A stretch of DNA of 64,000 bases. Source: Brevundimonas lenta (GTDB taxonomy: Bacteria > Pseudomonadota > Alphaproteobacteria > Caulobacterales > Caulobacteraceae). Within the stretch, counting starts at the first letter, position 1, and every line of letters begins with the position of its first letter. The translations under genes were made by a program, and so were the position numbers. Below the pieces are notes generated by a model, which had not been told where the DNA came from, searched no databases, and saw only the letters and a list, made by a program, of their open reading frames with translations. This document shows positions 30,881 to 40,200 of this stretch, in pieces. The stretch covers positions 620,001 through 684,000 of the forward strand of contig NZ_JACIDM010000002.1 of assembly GCF_014196335.1 (NCBI RefSeq), read 5' to 3'.

Positions 30881-31831
30881 ATGGCCACCCATTACCTCGA
30901 GTTCGAAAAGCCGATCGCCGACCTGGAGGCGAAGATCGAGGAGCTGTCGCTGCTCGCATCCACCGCGGGCTCGTTCGACTCCGAGATCGAAGGCCTTCGC
31001 AAGAAGGCCGAGCAGCTGCGCAGGAAGACCTACAGCAGCCTGGACCCGTGGATGAAGACGCAGGTGGCGCGCCATCCGCAGCGCCCGCACTTCGTCGACT
31101 ACGTCGAGAGCCTGCTGACCGACTTCGTCGAGCTGAAGGGCGACCGGCAGTTCGGCGACGACCAGGCGATTCTGGGCGGTCTGGCCCGCTTCCGCGGTCA
31201 GGCTGTCGTGGTCATGGGCCACGAGAAGGGTCATGACACCCAGACCCGCCTGACGCACAATTTCGGCATGGCCCGGCCCGAGGGCTACCGCAAGGCGGTG
31301 CGCCTGATGGACATGGCCGAGCAGTACGGCCTGCCGGTGCTGACCTTCGTCGACACGGCCGGCGCCTATCCGGGGCTCGGCGCCGAGGAGCGCGGCCAGG
31401 CGGAAGCCATCGCCCGCTCGACCGAGCGCGGCCTGACCCTGGGCGTGCCCTCGATCGCCACCATCACGGGCGAAGGCGGATCGGGCGGGGCCATCGCCAT
31501 CGCCGCGGCCAGCCGCGTGCTGATGCTCGAGCACTCGATCTATTCGGTCATCTCGCCGGAAGGCGCCGCGGGCATCCTGTGGCGCGACGGCAGCCGCGCC
31601 CGCGACGCCGCCATGGCCATGAAGATCACCGCGCCCGACCTGGTCGACCTGAAGATCGTCGACCGAATCATCGGCGAACCGCTGGGCGGGGCGCACGCGG
31701 ACCGGGAAGCGGCCATCAAGGGCGTCGGCGACGTGATCGAGGAAGAGCTCAAGGCTCTGTCGGGCCTGTCGCCGGACGAACTGCGCAAGGATCGGGCCCG
31801 CAGGTTCTACGCGATCGGCCGTTTGAGCTGA
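30881..31831 (+). CDS. accA: acetyl-CoA carboxylase carboxyltransferase subunit alpha
   Basis: A 316-residue AccA that moves the carboxyl group from biotin to acetyl-CoA with AccD, starting fatty-acid synthesis. It has LEFEKPIADLEAKIEEL, the RPHFVDYVESL region, GHEKGHDTQTRL, TFVDTAGAYPGLGAEERGQ and GEGGSGGAIAI. The ATG at 30881 is preferred over the TTG one codon upstream. Confidence 0.97.
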   Translation: MATHYLEFEKPIADLEAKIEELSLLASTAGSFDSEIEGLRKKAEQLRRKTYSSLDPWMKTQVARHPQRPHFVDYVESLLTDFVELKGDRQFGDDQAILGGLARFRGQAVVVMGHEKGHDTQTRLTHNFGMARPEGYRKAVRLMDMAEQYGLPVLTFVDTAGAYPGLGAEERGQAEAIARSTERGLTLGVPSIATITGEGGSGGAIAIAAASRVLMLEHSIYSVISPEGAAGILWRDGSRARDAAMAMKITAPDLVDLKIVDRIIGEPLGGAHADREAAIKGVGDVIEEELKALSGLSPDELRKDRARRFYAIGRLS

Positions 31832-31914
31832 GCCGTTAACCTCCCGCTCACCATGAGTTGAGACTATCCCGTTATGCGGGATCACATTTCAATGTTCACC
31901 TTCAGGGTGCCGGG

Positions 31915-32490
31915 ATGACACCGGGAATGGAGTCGCTGCGTGAAAGCGCGGTGATCAATCTGACGGGCGCCGTGACCATGGTGGTCGACGACTCTCCCTT
32001 CGGTCTCGACATCACCGCCAGCGCCCTGCTCGGCTTCGGCATCAAGACCCGCTACGCCTGCCACAGCGCGGCCGAGGCGATCGATATCCTCAAGGAACAG
32101 AGCATCGACCTGCTGGTGGTCGACACCGAGATGCCGGAGATGGACGGCTATCAGCTGGTGCGCTGGCTGCGTCGGTCCGGCCTCGACCCCAACGCCTTCG
32201 CCCCGGTGATCATGACCGCGACGCACATGCGTCGGTCCCGCGTGGCCGAGGCGCGCGACTGCGGCGCGAATTTCGTCATCACCAAACCGTTCAGCGCCGC
32301 CAGTCTGCTGGAGCGAATCGTCTGGGTGTCCCGCGATACGCGTCCCTTCCTCGAAGTCGGCGATTACTTCGGTCCCGATCGTCGATTCCGCCGGGGAAAT
32401 CCGCCTGGTGAAGAACGCCGCGCAGACGTGCTACGCAAAGCTCAGTTCGAAGCTGAGAAGGCCGCGGCCGCCGCGGAATCCGGTGAATGA
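31915..32490 (+). CDS. single-domain CheY-like response regulator with Arg-rich C-terminal tail
   Basis: A 191-residue protein with one receiver domain: TMVVDDSPFGLDIT (acidic pair), phospho-acceptor Asp in VVDTEMPEMDGYQ, IMTATHMRRSR and FVITKPFS (Lys). After the domain comes a basic segment with YFGPDRRFRRGNPPGEERR, then a charged helix. Caulobacter Cle proteins, CheY-like regulators of the flagellar motor, are reported to bind c-di-GMP through Arg-rich segments; this tail is reminiscent of that. Start 31915 is tentative. The stop overlaps the next gene (ATGA). Confidence 0.82.
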   Translation: MTPGMESLRESAVINLTGAVTMVVDDSPFGLDITASALLGFGIKTRYACHSAAEAIDILKEQSIDLLVVDTEMPEMDGYQLVRWLRRSGLDPNAFAPVIMTATHMRRSRVAEARDCGANFVITKPFSAASLLERIVWVSRDTRPFLEVGDYFGPDRRFRRGNPPGEERRADVLRKAQFEAEKAAAAAESGE

Positions 32491-32960
32491 CGGTTATCAC
32501 CCACGCCCGACGGGCGTCCCGACTGGCCAAGCTTATCGACACGCCGGGCGGCGTGAGCATCGGCACAGCGTTGGCGCAGGCCAAATCGAATCTCGAGGCG
32601 CTGCAGCCGCGTAGCCTGGAAGAGGTGGCGAAGGCCGTCGCAGAACTCGGCGCCATCCAGCCGCCCGCGACGCCCGAAGACGGCGACGCCGCCCTGACCA
32701 CCGCCTACCACGCCGCGTCGCGCGTCATCGACGCCGTGGGGCCGTTCGGGCTGGAAGACATCCGCCTGGCCGCCCTGGGCCTGTGTGAACTGATCGACGC
32801 AACCTCGGCCGACAAGCCGTTCGACTGGCGCGTCCTGCCCGTTTACGCCCAGTCGCTGCAGCTGCTGCTGTCCTTGCCGGCGGAACAGACGGACGCCCGG
32901 GCCAAGGTTCGCGCCAGCCTGGGCGAAATGGTCGACCGGAAGCTGGCTCAGACCGGCTGA
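32487..32960 (+). CDS. CheE-like protein
   Basis: A 157-residue soluble helical protein beginning MTVITHARRASRLAKLID and containing TPGGVSIGTALAQAKSNLEAL. The start pattern (basic residues, PGG, then a helix with AxxNL) and its position directly behind a CheY-like gene recall CheE of the Caulobacter chemotaxis cluster, where cheE follows cheYIII. The role of CheE is unclear. The match is from memory, so the name is tentative. The 3' end overlaps the convergent ABC transporter gene by 13 bases. Confidence 0.6.
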   Translation: MTVITHARRASRLAKLIDTPGGVSIGTALAQAKSNLEALQPRSLEEVAKAVAELGAIQPPATPEDGDAALTTAYHAASRVIDAVGPFGLEDIRLAALGLCELIDATSADKPFDWRVLPVYAQSLQLLLSLPAEQTDARAKVRASLGEMVDRKLAQTG

Positions 32961-34831
32961 GTCGTCCGCGCGCCGCGCGTCTGCTTGCGCCACAGCGCCG
33001 CATATTCCCCGCCCTGCCGCGCGACCAGTTCATGGTGCGCGCCGCGTTCGAGGATGCGCCCGGCCTTGAGGACCAGGATCTGTTCGGCGTCGGCGATGGT
33101 CGACAGGCGGTGGGCGACAACCAGGGTGGTGCGGCCGGTGCGCGCCTTGCGCAGGGTCTTCTGGATCGCCGCCTCGGTGCGGCTGTCCAGGGCGCTTGTG
33201 GCCTCATCGAGGATCAGGATGCAGGGATCCGCCAGCAGGGCGCGGGCGATGCCGACGCGCTGACGCTCGCCGCCGGAAAGCTTCAGGCCGCGCTCGCCGA
33301 CGACGGTCTCCATGCCCTGCGGCAGGTCGCGGATGAAGTCGGCCAGCTCCGCCGCCTCGGCCGCCGCCCAGATCGCGACATCGTCGGCGTCGGGCCGGGC
33401 GAAACCGATGTTGGCCCGCAGGCTGTCGTTGAACAGGGCCACGTCCTGCGGGACCAGCGCGACGGCCGCCCGCAGCGATTCCTGGGTCACCTGCCGGACG
33501 TCGACGCCGTCGATCAACACGCGGCCTTCCTGCGGATCGAGCAGGCGCAGGGCCAGTTTGACGATCGTGGACTTGCCGGAGCCCGACGGGCCGACCAGGG
33601 CGGTCGTGGTGCCGGGAGCGGCGAGGAAGCTGACGTCCTCGAGGCCATTGGCCCGCGCGTCGTGCCGGAAGCCGACGCTTTCGAAGGCCAGGGCGGCGCC
33701 CCGGGCGTCCGCAGGCTGCGGCAGCGGAATGGCGTCGGGCGCATCCGCCACCTGCGGCGTCTGACGGGTGACCTTCAGCATCTCCTCCATGTCGATGAAG
33801 GACTGGCGGATTTCGCGGTAGGCGAAGCCGAGGATGTTCAGCGGCGCATACAGCGAGATCATGATCAGCACGGCGGCCGTCACATCGCCGGGGCCCATGC
33901 GGCCGGCGGCGGCCTCGAAGCCGGCCATGACCGCCATGACGCCCAGGCCGATGTTCATGATCACCGCCTGGACGATGTTCAGAAGCGCCAGCGAGCTGTT
34001 CGCTTTCAGCGCGGCTCGCGTGTAGTCGCCCAGCGCCTCATCGTAGCTGCGGGCGGCGCGCGCCTCGGCGCCGAAGGACTTCACCGTCTCGTAGTTCAGC
34101 AGGGCGTCGACGGAGACGCCGGCGGCCTCGCTGTCGGCCGCATTCATTTCGCGCCGGTGCTCGATGCGCCAGTTGGACAGGGCGAAGGTCGAGACGGCGT
34201 AGATCGCCACCACCACCACCGCCAGCACGCCGAAACGCCAGTCGTAGCGGCCCGCCAGCACCCCGGCGGCCAGCACCAGTTCGACGCCGGTCGGGACGAG
34301 GTTGAACGCCAGAATGCGCAACAGGAAGTCGACCGCCCGCGAGCCGCGATCCATCGTCCGCGACAGGGAGCCCGAGCGCTTGGTCTGGTGGAAATCCAGC
34401 GACAGGCTGAGCGCATGGGCGAAGGTCTCGGCCGCGGCGGTGCGTTGCGCGGCGGAGCGGACGGGCGCGAAGATCACGTCGGAGACGTTGGGCGCGACCG
34501 CCGACAGCAGGCGGACGAAGGCCCAGCCCACCGCAAAGGCCGCGAAGCCGAGGCCGAAGGCGACGCCCGCCCCCTGCCCCGCCGCCAGGTGGTTCACGGC
34601 GGCTCCGAGCACCAGCGGCGCCAGGACGCCCAACGCCTTGCCTGCGAGGGTCATCAGGATCGCGGCGATCAGGCGCAGATGAAGCTGGGGCGCGTTCGAC
34701 CGCCGGACCAGCTGCGCCAGATCGGCCAGGGCGCGCCAGGTCGGCGGCCCGTCGGGATTGGGGGCGCCGGCCTGGGCCGCCTTCGCCACCGGATCACGCC
34801 GCCGTCCGGATCGTTCGCCTCGCATACTCAT
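32948..34831 (-). CDS. Atm1/HMT-type ABC exporter
   Basis: A 627-residue half-transporter with six membrane helices (about 55-345) and an ABC domain. The Atm1-family signatures are DFHQTKRSGSLSRTMDRG and DALLNYETVKSFGAE. The ATPase shows GPSGSGKST, LSGGERQRVGIARALL and ILILDEATSALD. Family members export glutathione-linked metal or sulfur compounds across the inner membrane. It functions as a homodimer. Start 34831, or the ATG two codons later. Confidence 0.92.
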   Translation of the reverse strand: MSMRGERSGRRRDPVAKAAQAGAPNPDGPPTWRALADLAQLVRRSNAPQLHLRLIAAILMTLAGKALGVLAPLVLGAAVNHLAAGQGAGVAFGLGFAAFAVGWAFVRLLSAVAPNVSDVIFAPVRSAAQRTAAAETFAHALSLSLDFHQTKRSGSLSRTMDRGSRAVDFLLRILAFNLVPTGVELVLAAGVLAGRYDWRFGVLAVVVVAIYAVSTFALSNWRIEHRREMNAADSEAAGVSVDALLNYETVKSFGAEARAARSYDEALGDYTRAALKANSSLALLNIVQAVIMNIGLGVMAVMAGFEAAAGRMGPGDVTAAVLIMISLYAPLNILGFAYREIRQSFIDMEEMLKVTRQTPQVADAPDAIPLPQPADARGAALAFESVGFRHDARANGLEDVSFLAAPGTTTALVGPSGSGKSTIVKLALRLLDPQEGRVLIDGVDVRQVTQESLRAAVALVPQDVALFNDSLRANIGFARPDADDVAIWAAAEAAELADFIRDLPQGMETVVGERGLKLSGGERQRVGIARALLADPCILILDEATSALDSRTEAAIQKTLRKARTGRTTLVVAHRLSTIADAEQILVLKAGRILERGAHHELVARQGGEYAALWRKQTRGARTTQPV

Positions 34832-34874
34832 CCCCGGGATATGGACCCCATGCCCCGGGGATCAAAGGCTTCGT

Positions 34875-36080
34875 TCAGCCGCGACCGCCGTGCTTCGCAT
34901 ATTCCAGCCGCGCGATGGCCCGGTTGTGGACCTCGTCGGGGCCGTCGGCGATGCGTAGGGTTCGGACCATGGCGTACATCTCGGCCAGCGGCGTGTCGGA
35001 GGACACCCCCGCCCCGCCGTGCGCCTGGATGGCGTCGTCGATGATCTTCAGGGCCATGCGCGGCGCGGCGACCTTGATCTGGGCGATCTCGGAGCGGGCG
35101 TTCTTGGCCCCGCCGTTGTCCATCATCCACGCGGCCTTCAGCACCAGCAGGCGGCACATCTCGATCTCGGTCCGGGCCTCGCCGATGCGCTGCTCCCAGA
35201 CCGAGTGCTCGGCCAGGGTCTTGCGGAAGGCGGTGCGCGACAGCAGCCGCTGGACCATCAGCTCCAGCGCCCGCTCGGCGGCGCCGATGACGCGCATGCA
35301 GTGGTGGATGCGGCCCGGCCCGAGGCGGCCCTGGGCGATCTCGAAGCCCCGGCCCTCGCCGGCGATCAGGTTCTCGACCGGAACGCGGACGTTCTCCAGC
35401 ACCACCTCGGCGTGGCCGATGGGGCGTTCGTCATAGCCGAACACGGTCAGCATGCGCTCGACGCGGAAACCGGGCGTGTCGACGGGCACCAGGATCTGCG
35501 ACTGCTGGGCGTGGGTGGCGGCGTCCGGGTCGGTCTTGCCCATGACGATGCTGATGGCGACGTTCGGGTGGCCCATGTTGGTCGACCACCATTTGCGGCC
35601 GTTGATGACGTAGTGGTCGCCGTCGCGGTCAATGCGGGTCTGGATGTTGGTGGCGTCGGACGAGGCTACTTCCGGCTCGGTCATCAGGAAGGCCGAACGG
35701 ATCTCGCCGGCCATCAGCGGCTTGAGCCAACGCGCCTGCTGTTCGGCGTTCCCGTACATATGGAGCACTTCCATATTGCCGGTGTCCGGGGCGTTGCAGT
35801 TGAACACCTCGGCCGACCACAGGTGGCGGCCCATGATCTCAGCCAGCGGGGCGTATTCCAGATTGGTCAGGCCGGCGCCGTGCTCGCCCGGTAGGAACAT
35901 GTTCCACAGACCCGCCTCGCGCGCCTGGGCCTTCATCTCCTCCATGACCGGCGGCTGGCGCGTATGATCCTCGCGGACCTGGGCCCAGTACTCGGCCGAG
36001 CGCGGCAGCACCTTCTCGTCCATGAAGCGGCGGACGCGCTCCTGCCAGTGCAGGGCCCTGTCGCTGGGGCGGAAGTCCAT
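34875..36080 (-). CDS. acyl-CoA dehydrogenase (ACAD10/11-like)
   Basis: A 401-residue flavoprotein that oxidises an acyl-CoA at the alpha-beta bond. It has [18 protein letters not shown], the FAD-binding [10 protein letters not shown], the substrate segment [14 protein letters not shown] and the C-terminal [19 protein letters not shown]. The GRIHHCMR type fits the ACAD10/11 group, acting on long or unusual acyl chains. It is separated from the SCP2 gene upstream by a terminator. Confidence 0.92.
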   Translation of the reverse strand: MDFRPSDRALHWQERVRRFMDEKVLPRSAEYWAQVREDHTRQPPVMEEMKAQAREAGLWNMFLPGEHGAGLTNLEYAPLAEIMGRHLWSAEVFNCNAPDTGNMEVLHMYGNAEQQARWLKPLMAGEIRSAFLMTEPEVASSDATNIQTRIDRDGDHYVINGRKWWSTNMGHPNVAISIVMGKTDPDAATHAQQSQILVPVDTPGFRVERMLTVFGYDERPIGHAEVVLENVRVPVENLIAGEGRGFEIAQGRLGPGRIHHCMRVIGAAERALELMVQRLLSRTAFRKTLAEHSVWEQRIGEARTEIEMCRLLVLKAAWMMDNGGAKNARSEIAQIKVAAPRMALKIIDDAIQAHGGAGVSSDTPLAEMYAMVRTLRIADGPDEVHNRAIARLEYAKHGGRG

Positions 36081-36100
36081 GGTCGTTCTCCGATACGAAA

Positions 36101-36130
36101 ACGGCGCGGCCCCTTTCGGAGCCGCGCCGT
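36101..36130 (-). terminator. intrinsic terminator between SCP2 and acyl-CoA dehydrogenase genes
   Basis: ACGGCGCGGC (36101-36110) pairs with GCCGCGCCGT (36121-36130) around 10 bases. Read leftward, the stem is followed by TTTTC, so it should end the SCP2 transcript before the dehydrogenase gene. Confidence 0.75.
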
Positions 36131-36156
36131 GAAATCATCTGGTCGCCGTCAGCGTC

Positions 36157-36462
36157 TCAGCGCTTCAGCAGCGGGGCCAGCTTCTGGGCGATCATCATGT
36201 CGCCGGCGATCTTCAGCTTGCCCTGCATGAAGGCCATCATCGGATCCAGCTTGCCTTCCGACAGGGCGATGAAGTCGTCCCACGAGATCGAGACGGTGGC
36301 GTCGGCCGGCTTGTCGTCGTTGCTCACCGAGTTCGGAACCGAGGCGCCGTCGATGAAGATCTTGCCGGTGTCGCCCAGGTCGATCTTCACGGTCTTGCCC
36401 AGACCGGAGTTCTCGCCCACGGCGCCGCGGATGTGTTCGGTGACAGATGCCAGATCGGCCAT
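36157..36462 (-). CDS. SCP2 sterol-binding domain protein
   Basis: A 101-residue single-domain SCP2-like lipid carrier: IRGAVGENSGLGKTVKIDLG, FIDGASVPNSVS, DATVSISWDDFIALSEGKLD and MMAFMQGKLKIAGDM. Such proteins bind acyl-CoA or sterol-like lipids. Its position next to an acyl-CoA dehydrogenase suggests a role in lipid breakdown, although a terminator separates the two. Confidence 0.92.
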   Translation of the reverse strand: MADLASVTEHIRGAVGENSGLGKTVKIDLGDTGKIFIDGASVPNSVSNDDKPADATVSISWDDFIALSEGKLDPMMAFMQGKLKIAGDMMIAQKLAPLLKR

Positions 36463-36573
36463 GAGAGTTCTCCGGTAACGGTTGAGGCTCCGACCTAGAC
36501 CGCCCGGACGACCCTGCCAAGATCACGCGAGGTCAAGTTATCCGGCGCGATCTGTCGCGCCCGGCGCGTGTGG

Positions 36574-37122
36574 TCAGTAGAAGGTCGTTTCCGGATCAGC
36601 CTCGGGACCGATCGCGCCTGGCGCGGCCTGTTGAAGGCGGTCCAGTCTTTCCTGCCGCGCCCGCCGCTCGGCCGCGTAGTCGGGAGTCGGCGCATCGAAG
36701 CCGAAACGGCTTGTATGGGCGACAACCGGAGCGACGTCCGGGGGCCGCACGTTAGCCGCCTCCTGCGTCCATCGCACACGCGGCTCGTTCCGGGGCGGAG
36801 GTTCGATCCAGGCGGTCTGGTAGGTCGCATCGTACACGTCCATGTCGGGATCCCGCGCCGGGATCGGAACATGCTCGTAGGCATCGACCAGTTCGCCGAC
36901 CTCCATGCGGGCTCCGGGTTGGACGACCGGCTCGACCGGCGCCACGACCTCGACCCTGACCGCGTCGTCGGAGCTGATCCGCCCGGGCTGAGGCAAGGGC
37001 GCCCGCAGCAGGGCAGCCGTTGCGAGGCCGGCGCAGGCCACAACACCCGCGGCCGCCACCGCCACGACTCGCGTGCGACGGGGAACGGCGCCGTACGCCT
37101 CGCCTGATCGAATATGCGCCAA
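36574..37122 (-). CDS. membrane-anchored protein of unknown function
   Basis: A 182-residue protein with one membrane helix near the N-terminus (about 18-40, RVVAVAAAGVVACAGLATAA) and a Pro-rich, probably periplasmic remainder (EPPPRNEPRVRW, DPDMDVYDATYQTAW). I recognise no domain. It ends with a charged helix and ETTFY. It is divergent from the large RTX gene, with 156 bases between. Confidence 0.6.
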   Translation of the reverse strand: MAHIRSGEAYGAVPRRTRVVAVAAAGVVACAGLATAALLRAPLPQPGRISSDDAVRVEVVAPVEPVVQPGARMEVGELVDAYEHVPIPARDPDMDVYDATYQTAWIEPPPRNEPRVRWTQEAANVRPPDVAPVVAHTSRFGFDAPTPDYAAERRARQERLDRLQQAAPGAIGPEADPETTFY

Positions 37123-37278
37123 CCCGGGTACTCCACGGATACCAGGACAAGGGAAGGCGCGAGAGCTGATTTGGTTCGGACCGGGACGCGTAGACTTTGT
37201 CAGTGATCAGATAACGTCGATTTCATTCCCGCCGAGGGTGAGTTAATACTCGCGTAAATATAGGGGCGGGGGGCACGC

Positions 37279-40200
37279 ATGTCGGTCATTCACGGCACGG
37301 ACGGTCACGACTTCATCGAAGGAACGTCGGGGCCCGATGTTCTCATCGGCGGAACCGGCAGCGACACCTATGTCGTCAACAGCGCGGGCGACATCGTCAT
37401 TGAAGACGCCGACCCGGAAGGAGCAGCCGCGCGCGCATGGTGGGGAACCACCGCCGCCGAGCCGATCACGCTCGTGCGCACGGGGCCCGGTGAATACTGG
37501 GTGCGCATCCAGATCGAGGGGGCGCCGGACGGCGTGTTCGCGGAGTTCCGCCTGGCAGATGTTTCGGCCGGCGTGCTCGGCATCAGCGGTCTGCGAGTCG
37601 CGGACACGGCCGGCGAAATTCCGGTCACGGTGATGGCGGACGGGGATTCGGTCTGGGAGTACGCTTTCCAGCTCGGTCGTCCGAACACCGACGGTTCGCC
37701 TACCGATTTCGAATGGTACGGCGGAGGCCACGGATTCCAGCAACTCAAGGCTCTGGGCCTTACGCTGGACGGCATCGACTTCTCGGCACTTCCGATCGGC
37801 AGGCCGGTCAACGGAAGCGCCCTGTCCGTGCTTCAGGACCTGCGGATCATGCTGCCCGAAGACGGAGTCACCGAGGCGGGATCCGTGCTGCTTCAGCACG
37901 TCTTCAACCAGTCCGGCATGTCCATTCGCCATGCTCATGACTTCCACGAAGGGTTTGAGCTCTCGCGCGCCTACAGCGCCATGATGCCAGTCCAGGGAGC
38001 GGGACAAGGCGGCATCGACTGGATGCAGGTCGGCGACGGGCCGGCGCACCGGATTCTGTACGACGGGACCTCATACCTCGAGCCGGGTCGGCCGACGTTC
38101 GCAACGGCCTGGGGCGATGCGCACAACTTCCTGCTTCGTATGAGCCTGCCCACGGGCGGGCCCGACGCGAACGGCGACTGGTCGCAGGCCGAACCGTGGG
38201 GAATGTGGCTCTACGACACGTCGGTCGACTACTCGAAGATCTACGTCAACTGGCTGGAGGGCGGCCTCGCCGGCACGTACCCCGCCGGCGCGAGCCGTCA
38301 CGAGACCCACTACGCCGTATCCCTGCGAGACACGGCTCTGCCGACCGGAGTGACGCCTCTCGGACCGCGCGCGGCCAGTCAGGGGGTCGACACCATCCTC
38401 GCCTCCATCAGCCTCACCCTGCCCGAGAACGTCGAAATTCTGCGTCTTACCGGCGCCGACAACCTGTCCGGCTTTGGCAACCGCCTGAACAACACCATCA
38501 TCGGCAACGCCGGAAACAACACCCTGGACGGCGGCGGTGGAGCGGACCTTCTCTACGGCGGCGCCGGCGACGACACCTACCTGGTTCGGGACCTCGAAGA
38601 CTACGTCGGGGAGGAAGCCGGCGAGGGCGTGGACACCGTCCTGAGCTTCGTCACCCTGCATACCCTCACCGGCCACATCGAGAACCTGATCTACCTTGGC
38701 CGCGCGAACTTCGCCGGAACAGGCAACGCCGCCGACAACCGCATCGAGGGGAGCTTCGGATCCGACACCCTGCGCGGCATGGGCGGCGACGATGAGTTGC
38801 TGGGCAAGTCCGGGGACGACACCCTTGTGGGCGGCGCGGGTCGGGACCTCCTGGTCGGCGGCGCCGGTCTGAACATCATGCTGGGCGAGGAAGGCGACGA
38901 CGTCCTGGACAGTCGCGGCGGGGTCGGCACCCTGCAGGGCGGCTCGGGCAACGATGTCTATTTCGTCGACGACCGCACGATCAGCGTCGTCGAAGCGGCC
39001 GGCGACGGCATGGATGAGGTACGGACCGCATCGGTCAGCTTCGTCCTGCCCACCGAAATCGAAATCCTGACCTATACCGGGAGCCAGGCCTTCTCCGGCA
39101 TCGGCAACAGCCTGGCCAACACTGTGACCGGCGGCGGTCTCGCCGACCTACTGAATGGCGAGGGCGGCGATGATCACCTGTCCGGCCTCGGCGGCGCGGA
39201 TGTCCTGATCGGCGGATCCGGCCACAACCACCTCGACGGCGGAGACGGGCTGGACAGCGCCTACTACGCCGCGGATCCGACCGCCGTGTTCGTCGATCTG
39301 GGGGCCGGGGTGGCGACGAACGGCCACGGCGGTCACGACACCCTGGTCGGCATCGAGAACGTGGTCGGCACGGCCTTTGCCGACAGCATCCTGGGCAACG
39401 CGGCGGCCAATGTGATCAACGCGGGCGGCGGCGACGATCTTCTGGCCGGCCGTGGCGGCTCCGACACTCTCGTCGGCGGAGCGGGCATCGACACCGCCAG
39501 CTACGCTTTCGCCATCCGCGGAGTCGACGTGCGTCTGCATCTCGGAACGACCCGAAACGACGGCGAAGGCTCGGTGGACACCCTGATCGGCATCGAAAAC
39601 ATCCTCGGCTCGGATTTCAGCGACTTCATCACCGGGGACGCCGGCTCCAACAGCCTTCGCGGCGGAGGCGGAGCCGACAATCTGATCGGCTTCGCCGGCA
39701 ACGACGCTCTCTACGGGGGGGCCGGCGCGCTCAACACGCTGCAGGGCGGCCTGGGCGACGATCTGTACGTCATCGAGGCGGCCGACTCCGTCATCGAGCT
39801 TGTCGGCGAGGGCACCGACACGGTGCAGGCGTACATCGGCGTCTACGTGCTGGCCGGCAACGTGGAGATCCTCACCTACGTCGGCGTCGGCGACTTCATG
39901 GGCACCGGAAACAACGACGCCAACACGATCAACGGCGGCGCCGGCGACGACATCCTGCGCGGCAGGGGCGGCGCCGATCTGCTGAACGGCGGCGGCGGGT
40001 CCGACACGATCGATTACACGCTCGCCGGCGGCGCGGTCTTCGCGCGGGTGGATCGCCAGCATGCCACCGACGACGGCGACGGTTCGGTCGACACCTATAC
40101 CCAGGCCGAGCATCTGACCGGCTCGAACTACAACGACATCCTGATCGGAGACGCCGGGGCGAATGTGCTCAAGGGCGGAATCGGCAAGGACATCCTGCTG

